From a virus, in IMG/VR virus record IMGVR_UViG_3300017971_000276, positions 1-64,000 of that record: a DNA stretch of 64,000 bases. One strand, 5' to 3'. Under the pieces are notes generated by a model that was given only the letters and a program-made list of their open reading frames with translations, was not told the DNA's origin and did no database searches. Positions 7,263 through 15,431 of the stretch are shown here, piece after piece. Positions within the stretch are counted from its first letter, which is position 1. Each line of letters starts with the position of its first letter. The translations under genes and the position numbers were made by a program.

Positions 7263-8029
7263 TGCAATGGTTTGATGCTAATCCTCATGGACCGAATGCT
7301 GGTATTCGTGGGGACTTAATGTGGGAAATTCATGAGGGGGCCAGAGGGATGTTTCCCTCTTCCTTCGCTCGTGGAGGTACTTTTGCAACAACTGCTTTTG
7401 CACCAACAGCTTCAGAAGCGTTTAAGTCTCCTTGGAGAAAATCTATCAAACATGGAAGTCCTCAGCATATCGAGAATCTTAGAAGAATGCAGCGTGCCGA
7501 TCCTGGTAATGAAAGAATAACAAATCAGATAAAGAAAGCGGAGACCAAAAGTGCAAAGTTTGCATTAGGTGGAAGAGTCGCTAGATTCGGTTTAGGATTA
7601 GGAATGGTAGGAATACCAGCGTTTGCAACGCCTGGTGGCATTCAAGAGAAAGGGAAGGCTGTCGCGGCTAGTCTTGTCGGTCAAGTCGGCTGGGAATTAG
7701 GATCTAAAGCAGGGATGGGGATTGGAGCAGCATTAGGGAGTGTTATTCCTGGTCTTGGTACAGCAATTGGTGCTGGGGTAGGTTTCCTTGCTGGCGGCTT
7801 CCTAGGTGCTTATGGTGCTGAAGAAGCGGCATATGGGGTTATGGGAGTTTCAGACAGGATGGTAGAAAGAGAAAGATCTCGTCGTCGTCTTAATTGGAAA
7901 GGTGACACAACTGCTTTTATGACAAGAAGCGCGCATACAATGAGACAACAATCTCTACAAGCAATGAATAGAGGTCAAATGACTGCACGTTCAATGTTAG
8001 GTAGAGAAGGAGTAATGCTCCATCAATAA
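7262..8029 (+). CDS. Glycine-zipper protein with Arg-rich C-terminus, candidate ejected virion protein
   Basis: 255 residues. The N-terminal third is soluble-looking. Residues about 107-195 form a long Gly/Ala-rich hydrophobic region with a clear zipper (GMGIGAALGSVIPGLGTAIG, then GVGFLAGGFLGAYGA). The C-terminus is amphipathic and Arg/Met/Gln-rich (MRQQSLQAMNRGQMTARSML). The order of soluble part, membrane-inserting part and basic amphipathic tail would suit a protein carried in the capsid or tail and inserted in the host envelope at infection. This is inference from composition and from its neighbours, the multi-enzyme protein upstream and the terminase downstream. Confidence 0.55.
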   Translation: MQWFDANPHGPNAGIRGDLMWEIHEGARGMFPSSFARGGTFATTAFAPTASEAFKSPWRKSIKHGSPQHIENLRRMQRADPGNERITNQIKKAETKSAKFALGGRVARFGLGLGMVGIPAFATPGGIQEKGKAVAASLVGQVGWELGSKAGMGIGAALGSVIPGLGTAIGAGVGFLAGGFLGAYGAEEAAYGVMGVSDRMVERERSRRRLNWKGDTTAFMTRSAHTMRQQSLQAMNRGQMTARSMLGREGVMLHQ

Positions 8030-8080
8030 CTTCTGTACAAATATTGAACATTCCTATAAAATCTTATCTTAGGTGATAAT

Positions 8081-10009
8081 ATGAAAGATGAATTAGCAGA
8101 TCTTAGAGAAATGGACTTGCCATTTGATGTTGACGAAGTAATTCCTCAATGTCATGAATGTGTTCGTAGTCAAATCAAAAAATACAATAAACATGTTCTT
8201 GATGGCAAGGTTGTAGGGCGTAAATTCTTAGTTCCATGTACAGGGATTAAGAAAGAGCTTATTTCTCCGATGGAGAAGGCAACTAAAACAGATGATCAGT
8301 TAGGTATTCTTCGTGCAGTTAGAGACAAAGTAGAATTTGCTAAAATGTTCGCTCGTTTACCAGGGAATCTTCCTTGGGTTGCTAGATGGTATCAAGAGCA
8401 AGTGCTTAGATGTACTTCACGTCGTAAAGTTTTAAGAATTGGGAGACGAACTGGCAAAACAGATAGTGTATGTATGGAAATTCTGTTTAAGTTGTTTACA
8501 AGTTCAGATCGTAAAATTTTTGTAACTGGCCCACAGAAAGTGCATGTCGAAGAGATCTTTACTCGTGTTCGTGGTTTTATTGCTGCGAATCCGGTTCTTA
8601 AAGATTCTGTTGTTAGAGATGTAGCTGCTCCTTATTATGAAATCAAAGTTAGGAATGGTTCTCGTGTTCGTGGCTTTGCTGGAGGGGCTAAAGGCAAGAA
8701 GGAAGGCCTTGCAGGTCGTGGGCAAGATGCTGACGATATTTATTGCGAGGAAATGGATTATATTGATGAGACTGCTCTCCGTGGCGGTATTTTCCCTATT
8801 CTCCACACCTCTCCTAATACTTCTCTTTGTGGTTTCTCTACTCCCACAGGCTTTAAGACTCCTTATTATGCTTTGTGTGAAGAAAGTCCTCATTATAAAG
8901 AATTCCACTTCACATATAAAGTTCTACCTTGGTGGAAACAAGTTGAAGGAGAAAAGAGTTCTTTTACAGAAGAAGAATGGACACATGAGTATTTAGCAGA
9001 ATGGGGAACTTCTGAGTCTGGTGTTTATAAGCCAGCATATATAGATCGAGCTTTAGCTGATTACACATATGAAGGGATTAATAGAAATCCTTCGTGGAAA
9101 TATACAATTGGGACTGACTGGAACGAAAAACATGGTACTGAGATTGTGGTTCTAGGCTTTAATCCTTTCACAAATAGATTCCAAGTTGTAGATGCTCTTC
9201 ATGTAGAAAGCTCTGAGTTTACGCAGCTGACTGGTGTGTCTAAACTGCTTGAGATGAATCGCAAGTGGAGACCACATTTTATATATATTGATGCTGGGAA
9301 TGGCAGTACTAACTATGAGCTTTTAAGGAAAACTGCATATGAAAATATGCGTAGGGATGGAGACAGAGACACTGCTAACTTATTGAATATGCTGAAGAAA
9401 TATGACGCAGGAGCTTCTATTGAGATTCGGGATCCTGTTACTTCTCAAAAGAAGAAAAGCCCTGCTAAACCATTTATGGTAAATGCTTCTGTTCGTTTAT
9501 TTGAGCAAAATAAAATTAGGCTATCGGCTCATGATCATATTCTTGAAAAACAACTAAGAAGTTACATTATTGAAAGGATTACGCCCACAAAGACTCCTGT
9601 CTATGGGCTTGAAGATCCTAAAGCAAAAGATCATAAATTAGATGCTTTAAATTTAGCAATAGTTGCATTTCAGTTAGAATTTGATAGTCTACATACTAGG
9701 AATGTTAATACTCAAGTTGCATCAGTGCCAGACCCAAGGACTTTAAAGAATCAACAATCTCAAGATGAGAAAGAAAGATTTGCGACTCCACAAGAAAGAA
9801 GACTAGATGGTGGCTTTGAAAAAACACTTGTTGAAGAACAGCTATTTGCATCGACACCTGCTAGAATAGATAATGGTCTTGATGGAATTCGTACTAATAG
9901 ACCGGGATGGTCTACAGATGAAGAGGATTTACATATCCAAAGGTTTTTACAACGTAGGCGTGGTCGACAATCTATTAGAAGAAATCGGCCAACAAGATCA
10001 AATTTCTAG
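8081..10009 (+). CDS. terL: Terminase large subunit
   Basis: 642 residues forming the DNA-packaging motor and nuclease. Walker A is GRRTGKTDS (121-129), Walker B is DDIYCEEMD (218-226), and the coupling motif is near GFSTPTG (251-257). The C-terminal RNase H-like nuclease shows the expected acidic residues: D346 in IGTDWN, D404 in YIDAGNGS, and a KDHKLDALNLA segment near residues 560-570. An N-terminal extension carries a C-x2-C pair (CHEC, 24-27). AGGTGAT at 8071-8077 precedes the ATG. The full architecture marks it as the working terminase, unlike the short paralogue at 2550. Confidence 0.95.
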   Translation: MKDELADLREMDLPFDVDEVIPQCHECVRSQIKKYNKHVLDGKVVGRKFLVPCTGIKKELISPMEKATKTDDQLGILRAVRDKVEFAKMFARLPGNLPWVARWYQEQVLRCTSRRKVLRIGRRTGKTDSVCMEILFKLFTSSDRKIFVTGPQKVHVEEIFTRVRGFIAANPVLKDSVVRDVAAPYYEIKVRNGSRVRGFAGGAKGKKEGLAGRGQDADDIYCEEMDYIDETALRGGIFPILHTSPNTSLCGFSTPTGFKTPYYALCEESPHYKEFHFTYKVLPWWKQVEGEKSSFTEEEWTHEYLAEWGTSESGVYKPAYIDRALADYTYEGINRNPSWKYTIGTDWNEKHGTEIVVLGFNPFTNRFQVVDALHVESSEFTQLTGVSKLLEMNRKWRPHFIYIDAGNGSTNYELLRKTAYENMRRDGDRDTANLLNMLKKYDAGASIEIRDPVTSQKKKSPAKPFMVNASVRLFEQNKIRLSAHDHILEKQLRSYIIERITPTKTPVYGLEDPKAKDHKLDALNLAIVAFQLEFDSLHTRNVNTQVASVPDPRTLKNQQSQDEKERFATPQERRLDGGFEKTLVEEQLFASTPARIDNGLDGIRTNRPGWSTDEEDLHIQRFLQRRRGRQSIRRNRPTRSNF

Positions 10010-10017
10010 GAGGCACA

Positions 10018-10482
10018 ATGAGCCTTGAAGTGTATTTCAGAGATTCAAATGGTTTAATGTCTTTAGCTACTGTTGGCACAGACTTAGCCAATCCAGTTAC
10101 TACTACTCATGATGGGAAAGATGGAGATGAAATTGCAATTGTTCTTTATCTTAGGAATAATGATTCCTCTAGATGGTATTCGAATATTAAAATTACTCCT
10201 GTAGATCTTATAGATGCAAACCCTTATGGTGATGTTATATATAATGAAACTGGCTGGGGAGTAAAACTAAATAAAGGTGGATCAGAACCTACAGAAGCTG
10301 AATGGGATGATATTGATTGGGGATACCATATTGATATGGACAACATTGGGTCTGATGGAATAGGAGATACAAGTACTTATTATCCATTTTGGTACCTTGT
10401 TTCTTGTCCGCCAAATACGAATGCACAAAACAAAACTGACATTGTTCTTAGAGTAGAGTCAACAGAGAACACGGTGATTTAA
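10018..10482 (+). CDS. Beta-sandwich virion protein, unknown role
   Basis: 154 residues rich in Asn, Asp and Trp with regular strands (DEIAIVLYLRNN, SNIKITPVDLI, TDIVLRVEST). This looks like a jelly-roll or Ig-like module. AGGAGG lies just before the ATG (10008-10013). The protein at 59809 is similar in style (short, extracellular-looking beta protein) but no clear sequence match was seen. It lies between the terminase and head genes, so a head decoration or adhesin role is possible. The stop overlaps the next start (TAATG). Confidence 0.55.
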   Translation: MSLEVYFRDSNGLMSLATVGTDLANPVTTTHDGKDGDEIAIVLYLRNNDSSRWYSNIKITPVDLIDANPYGDVIYNETGWGVKLNKGGSEPTEAEWDDIDWGYHIDMDNIGSDGIGDTSTYYPFWYLVSCPPNTNAQNKTDIVLRVESTENTVI

Positions 10483-10892
10483 TGTCCGATCTTAAAAAAC
10501 TCCTAAATCCTAATGATGCGGAAGCTTTAACAGAGCAAGCAGGAGTATCTTGGGTCCCTAAAGAACCAAGAGAGATTTTATTGCCTTATATGTCAGATGT
10601 TCCAAATCAAGAAGAGAAATCTGATCTAGATGCAAGAAGAGAGAAAGCAAAACAAGTAGTCGATGGATACACAGGAGTTATTGAAGACTGTAAGAGACTA
10701 GAGGCCGAAATTGAAGATCGCTGCAAAGATGCCACAGTTCCTCTTAATAGAGCACAACATCTTTCTGTGATAAAAGCATTGGGTCGTATCTTTGGTCTCG
10801 GCGAGCAAGAAGAAATTACATTTGAAATGTATAAAATATGTATTCGTGAATTAGCAAAACTTTCTAATGATACAGGAGCTCCATCCCAATGA
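10482..10892 (+). CDS. Hypothetical helical protein
   Basis: 136 residues. A proline-containing N-terminal part (VSWVPKEPREILLPYMS) is followed by a charged helical region with coiled-coil potential at about residues 55-85 and a C-terminal helix bundle. No family is recognised. It starts in a TAATG overlap with the preceding gene and its end overlaps the next start by 4 bases (ATGA), so it is part of a tightly coupled set leading to the portal. It may be a minor head or packaging accessory protein. Confidence 0.6.
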   Translation: MSDLKKLLNPNDAEALTEQAGVSWVPKEPREILLPYMSDVPNQEEKSDLDARREKAKQVVDGYTGVIEDCKRLEAEIEDRCKDATVPLNRAQHLSVIKALGRIFGLGEQEEITFEMYKICIRELAKLSNDTGAPSQ

Positions 10893-11281
10893 TGGCATTT
10901 GAACCAATTAATGAAGAAATTTATGACGAAGCAGCAACATATATTACATATGCTAAAATTTTTCCATATATTTTAGATCATTTTGTTAGTCGTAAAGATG
11001 CAAAGCAAATGATGCTTCCTAGTAATTTGCCCGTCCAGACTTCTATTCAAGTAATACCAGGACAAGCTGTTGCTACCGCTGGAGGCCCTACTGCCCAATC
11101 TGGTACTACAGTCTCCCCTGGCTCTGGAAGCGGACAGGGAACCGTACAGGCTAGTTATAACGGCTCTTATGCGAATGCCGAAAGTCAGGTGCTTAAACAA
11201 CAAGTCAAAGCGAAGAAAGAAGCTGGAGGAGTTGCTGTTGAAGGATTAACAGAGGCTGTCTCTACTGCTACAGGTGAATAA
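10889..11281 (+). CDS. Hypothetical low-complexity protein
   Basis: 130 residues. A helical, acidic N-terminus (residues 1-45) is followed by a disordered Gly/Ser/Thr/Gln-rich stretch (about 55-95, including SPGSGSGQGTVQ) and an Ala-rich end. It starts ATGATG, overlapping the previous stop; the second ATG at 10892 would be an equally possible start. Its stop overlaps the next start (TAATG). The long flexible linker suggests a connector between assembly partners, but the function is not known. Confidence 0.55.
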   Translation: MMAFEPINEEIYDEAATYITYAKIFPYILDHFVSRKDAKQMMLPSNLPVQTSIQVIPGQAVATAGGPTAQSGTTVSPGSGSGQGTVQASYNGSYANAESQVLKQQVKAKKEAGGVAVEGLTEAVSTATGE

Positions 11282-13242
11282 TGGGTTTTACAGACGACGA
11301 AAAAATTATTCGAACTAATGAGAAGAAGGTTATTAAATCGTCAGATGGCAAAACAATTAGCCTGTCTGTAAATCCAAATAATCCTTTTGCACAACATGAC
11401 TATGCTCTTGTTGTTAACACCTTTGAATTAGAAGCAGCGAATTGGGCTGAAGAAGACTATGCTTTAGCCTATCATTATAAAGATGTATATTCTACTAGAA
11501 ACTTTTCTGAGCGTGTCAGAGAACAAATGAACTATTATCCTGGCATGCATCAAGCATCTGCTGTTCCTGCTGAAGATCCTGCATATACAAAAGCTAAAGA
11601 GATGTCTTCTGAAAGAATGTCTTTTTGGAATAATTCAATGGACCATCCAGATGCTTTTATGAATGGGCTGCGTTCTAGACAACAAGATTTTGATTATAGG
11701 GAAATTTTTGGTTCAGATACGAGTGCTAAAACAAAAGCAGAACAAGTTGGCAAAGTACTTACAGAATGTATTCCTTGTTTTGATAGGCTTCTTGATTTAG
11801 ATGGTTTGCTTCCGGATGGAGATTTATTAGAAGTTCATTTATTGAATCTTAATTTGCGAACAGACTTGCTTGGCCAGATTCGCGATTTGTTTAAGAGCCC
11901 AGGAATGTATTTAGATGTTTGTGAGCTAATTAATCTTTTGGCCCGTCTATGCCCACAAGACCTGTTGGCTATCCTTTCCTTATTGACACAATATCTTGCA
12001 AAACTTAATCTGGATATTAAATTCAATATCGATTTTATTGTTAATCTTGTTGGTACAATTCTAAGTCCGTTTCTAGATGCTTTGTCTCAATGGCTAGATA
12101 AATTCATCCAAATGTTATTGGCACCTACACTTTGTGTTGTTGATCATATTAATGAAATTATTCTTACTGCACAAACAATGAAGATTCCATTGTCTCAAGC
12201 AACGGCAAGTCTTGATGCAGATATAGGGAATGCTGCTGGCGATCAAAATATGGCAGCGAATTTTACTGCAGGAGCAAATCCCGACGACCAATGGATTTCT
12301 GGAGAGCTAGAAAGATTCAATACTCCTGATGAACAAAAATATAATCCATCAAGACCTGAGTGGCCAGAGGAAGAGACGGAGCTTGCTGCCGAGGAGATGA
12401 AGGAATCGATAAATCCTAGTCTGTCTGAAGCAGAGAGAGAAGAAAGAAATAAGAGATGGGCAGAGCTTAGAGCCAAAGAGGCAAAGAAACGTAAAAAAGT
12501 TCCTCCTCCTTTAAGAGCTGGCAATCAAAGAGATGGTACAAGATGGAGTAAAGATGATATACCTCAATCAGAGAAGTGGAGCAAAGAATTCTCTGTTGGT
12601 AATGAGAACAATCCTCCTGAGAAACAAAACAAACCTCTTGAGGCTCGTGAATATTTTGATCCAGAACCACTTGTTAATTCTGTTGTTCAATTGAGAAATA
12701 TTATGCAAGGAGCAATTAGATATGTTCAAGATTGGTTCGATTATGCTATACAAATGATCTATGATCTTTTAGGCACAGATGCAGGTTGGATGATTAAGAA
12801 AACAGATACTTCTATTGTTAAGTCTAGAATCATTCAATTGATCTCTATTATCAAAGCTATTATTGAAGCTGTTTCTCGCAATGGTTTGAAATGTGGAGTT
12901 AATAGTAACTTTGATGATGGACAACTTAAATTCATTCTTGAAGATGGACTAAATAAATTCAGTGCTACGCAATTTAAAGTGCTTGATGATGGTACTATTA
13001 ATATTATTCCTCCAGGTTCAAAAGCTCCTCCTTCAGCAGAGCAAGTTGCTTCTGCAGTAGAGGATTTATCAGAGGCAGACAGGAATCAAACTGATACTCC
13101 AAAAGCCAAAGAAGTTAAGCAAAAATCTGTAGAATCAGGTATTATAGTCAAGAATTGTCTGCGTGATGTCACTGCAGAAGAATTAACTCAAGCCAGAGAA
13201 TGGATTGCCGATTACGAGAGGAGAACTGGCGGTAATGGCTAA
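11281..13242 (+). CDS. Large hypothetical protein with hydrophobic core, probable virion protein
   Basis: 653 residues. Residues 1-170 are polar and contain several aromatic stretches. Residues about 175-300 are strongly hydrophobic and Leu/Ile-rich (LLAILSLLTQYLAKLNLDIK, then FIVNLVGTILSPFLDAL). Residues about 345-450 are highly charged and probably disordered or coiled. The last 200 residues are mixed alpha/beta. No known family is recognised. It sits immediately before the portal, overlapping it by 8 bases. The hydrophobic segment may pack inside an assembly or enter a membrane at infection. Confidence 0.6.
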   Translation: MGFTDDEKIIRTNEKKVIKSSDGKTISLSVNPNNPFAQHDYALVVNTFELEAANWAEEDYALAYHYKDVYSTRNFSERVREQMNYYPGMHQASAVPAEDPAYTKAKEMSSERMSFWNNSMDHPDAFMNGLRSRQQDFDYREIFGSDTSAKTKAEQVGKVLTECIPCFDRLLDLDGLLPDGDLLEVHLLNLNLRTDLLGQIRDLFKSPGMYLDVCELINLLARLCPQDLLAILSLLTQYLAKLNLDIKFNIDFIVNLVGTILSPFLDALSQWLDKFIQMLLAPTLCVVDHINEIILTAQTMKIPLSQATASLDADIGNAAGDQNMAANFTAGANPDDQWISGELERFNTPDEQKYNPSRPEWPEEETELAAEEMKESINPSLSEAEREERNKRWAELRAKEAKKRKKVPPPLRAGNQRDGTRWSKDDIPQSEKWSKEFSVGNENNPPEKQNKPLEAREYFDPEPLVNSVVQLRNIMQGAIRYVQDWFDYAIQMIYDLLGTDAGWMIKKTDTSIVKSRIIQLISIIKAIIEAVSRNGLKCGVNSNFDDGQLKFILEDGLNKFSATQFKVLDDGTINIIPPGSKAPPSAEQVASAVEDLSEADRNQTDTPKAKEVKQKSVESGIIVKNCLRDVTAEELTQAREWIADYERRTGGNG

Positions 13243-15418
13243 TACTGAAAAACACCAGGACCAGATAGCTCCAGCTCCAGAAAAGAATACAGGGTTTCGT
13301 ACGCCTGAGAAGAAAAGTATTATTCCAAAACATCTTCCTTCTCCAACAAAAGTATATACCTCTAATATTGGAAGAGGTCGCGCTCCTACACTTAGATGGG
13401 AGTTCCCTGAATGGGATCTTGTTGAAACTGGAAGAATCCTTGACACAGAATCATATGTGAGACGAGCGTTTCGTGTAAAGAAAAATCTGTTTCTTAAAGA
13501 AGGATATGAGTTTACTGGTTCTAATATTGCTAGAGTTCGATATATCAAGAGACGCTTACAACAGATGGAGCAAGCAACAGGGGGGCCTTTCCCTGTTCTT
13601 CTATCTGAAACAATTGCATCTTTAATTAGAACATCAAATGCATTTTGGGTAAAAGTTCGCAAACAAGTTTCTTCTGGAGGAGGACCAAGAGTCACCCCAG
13701 AAGGCAAGAGGCTAGAGCCTGTAGCTGGTTATTTCTTACTTCCTGCTGAAACAGTTCGTATTAAACGAGATGAATTTGGCAAAATCGTTAAATACCAACA
13801 AGATATTCATGGCAAAGTTGAAAAAGAATTTCGTCCTGAAGATGTTGTGCATTTTTATTTTGATAAAAGGCCAGGATATTCTGTGGGGACTCCCTCTTTA
13901 GTCCCAGTCAAAGATGATATTCGTGCTTTGCGTCGAATCGAAGAAAATGTTGAGTTGTTAATTTATCAACATCTTTTTCCTCTGTTCCATTATCGAGTTG
14001 GAACACAAGATGCTCCAGCAGCAGTATTTCCTGATGGCTCTACTGAAATTGATGTTGTAAAGATAGAAGCAGCGAGAATGCCTTCAGATGGTTGTTGGGT
14101 TACACCTGAAAGACATGAGATTACTCCTCTACAAGCCTCTAGTTCTCCTTTGGCAGTAGATAAAGTAATTGATCATTTTAAGCAAAGAATTTTTACTGGA
14201 CTTGGTGTCTCTTCTGTAGATATGGGCGAAGGGGGTACTGCTAATCGCAGCACTGCTCAAACTATGTCTCGAAATCTTATTGACGATACTAAAGCCGATC
14301 AAAAAGAGTTTGGAGCTTTATTCTATTCTTATATTATTCAAGAGCTTCTTTTAGAATCTACTTTCCCCTCTTCTACCCTTCTAGACGAGGAGAATAGAGT
14401 CTATCTTAAATTCAAAGAAATTGATTTAGAATCTCGTCAAGCTAAAGAGAATCATTATGTGGATATGTTTCTTAAGAATGCTATTACACATGATGAGATG
14501 CGACAAAGTATTGGTCTTGAGCCGTTCCAAGGGCAAGGCTGGCCGACAGGCACAAAGAAAACTCAAATGTTTACCAAGGGCGATGGAGACTGGGGCAATA
14601 CTAATTATGGTCTTGTTGAAAGAGATAAGATTATTCTTCAATCCTTAGATGAACCTGGAACAGATGCTTCTCAAGCAGAATCTCAATCAAGAACCAAGCA
14701 AGCTAATGCTCAAACAGCTGGTGGCAATGCAGTTGCTAATAAGAATGCTCCTGCCAATCAACATGGAGCTAGGTCTTCTGCTAAAATAAATAAAGATTCT
14801 TTAGATTTTATTTACAAACAGAGTCCTCCAGTAGAAAACATCTATACTGCTCTTAAAGAAGATATTGTTGATCAAGTACGAAGAACTGGTCTGGTTGTCT
14901 CTAAATTAGAACTAGCAATTAATATGTCATTCTCAGAGGCTCGTGATAGATTAGTTCGCCAAGCCAGTCAAGCATATAGAACTGGCCTCCGTGAAACAGG
15001 AAGAATGATTTGGGAAGTGCGTGTTGACAAAATTGATGCTAAGATTCAAGATCATGTTGAAAGATATGTAAATAGACTCCGTGATAATTTATTTGATGCA
15101 ATTAAAGCACATACTTTCAAAAGAAAAGCTCTTAAAATTGAGGATGCTATTTTTGTGGAAATAATTTTTAATGCACTTGAGCACAGGACTAGGATGATTG
15201 ATAAGAGTGAAGTTATGCGTGCATACAATTATGGTTTAGCTAGTGGGCATCGTTTGAATGGGTTTAATAAAATGCATTCTGTAAGAAACGGAAGCGATCC
15301 ATGTGACACTTGTGACAACCACTCTTTGAAATACGAATCTACGGATGCTATAATTTACGAAGACTTACCTCCATTGCATCCTAATTGCACATGTACTATG
15401 CAAAAGGTAGGCCAATAA
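13235..15418 (+). CDS. Portal protein fused to a Mu gpF/SPP1 gp7-like domain
   Basis: 727 residues from the ATG at 13235, preferred over an in-frame TTG at 13205; an AGAGGAG sequence lies at 13217-13223. The first about 480 residues have portal features: a preliminary alpha/beta region, the RIKRDEFGKIVKY strands, the PEDVVHFYF and GTPSLVPVKDDI motifs, and a long C-terminal helix. The last about 150 residues carry the Mu gpF-type minor head domain with its Cys/His cluster C690-x2-C693, H715-P-N-C718-x-C720. The portal forms the DNA-entry dodecamer; gpF-type proteins are usually separate minor head proteins. The linker between them (about 480-520) is Gln/Ala/Asn-rich. Confidence 0.85.
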   Translation: MANTEKHQDQIAPAPEKNTGFRTPEKKSIIPKHLPSPTKVYTSNIGRGRAPTLRWEFPEWDLVETGRILDTESYVRRAFRVKKNLFLKEGYEFTGSNIARVRYIKRRLQQMEQATGGPFPVLLSETIASLIRTSNAFWVKVRKQVSSGGGPRVTPEGKRLEPVAGYFLLPAETVRIKRDEFGKIVKYQQDIHGKVEKEFRPEDVVHFYFDKRPGYSVGTPSLVPVKDDIRALRRIEENVELLIYQHLFPLFHYRVGTQDAPAAVFPDGSTEIDVVKIEAARMPSDGCWVTPERHEITPLQASSSPLAVDKVIDHFKQRIFTGLGVSSVDMGEGGTANRSTAQTMSRNLIDDTKADQKEFGALFYSYIIQELLLESTFPSSTLLDEENRVYLKFKEIDLESRQAKENHYVDMFLKNAITHDEMRQSIGLEPFQGQGWPTGTKKTQMFTKGDGDWGNTNYGLVERDKIILQSLDEPGTDASQAESQSRTKQANAQTAGGNAVANKNAPANQHGARSSAKINKDSLDFIYKQSPPVENIYTALKEDIVDQVRRTGLVVSKLELAINMSFSEARDRLVRQASQAYRTGLRETGRMIWEVRVDKIDAKIQDHVERYVNRLRDNLFDAIKAHTFKRKALKIEDAIFVEIIFNALEHRTRMIDKSEVMRAYNYGLASGHRLNGFNKMHSVRNGSDPCDTCDNHSLKYESTDAIIYEDLPPLHPNCTCTMQKVGQ
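15326..15354 (+). promoter_or_regulatory. Consensus promoter inside the portal gene
   Basis: TTGAAA (15326-15331), a 17-base spacer and TATAAT (15349-15354), with the extended element TG at 15346-15347. This is the best promoter match in the window. It lies about 80 bases before the protease/scaffold gene and would drive protease, scaffold and capsid genes separately from the upstream operon. Confidence 0.65.
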
Positions 15419-15431
15419 TAGGAGTATAAGA

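Noticed and set aside
8044-8070. Promoter TTGAAC/TATCTT before the terminase
   Set aside because: Spacer is only 15 bases, the -10 is weak and no extended element is present.
8504-8908. 134-codon minus-strand frame within the terminase
   Set aside because: Opposite strand of conserved terminase motifs; no start signal.
2550-10009. Terminase gene split by insertion (2550 and 8081 as two halves)
   Set aside because: The gene at 8081 already contains the full ATPase and nuclease; the short gene repeats the ATPase.
13183-13707. 174-codon minus-strand frame within the portal start
   Set aside because: No ribosome site and full overlap with portal and the preceding gene; all supported genes here run on + strand.
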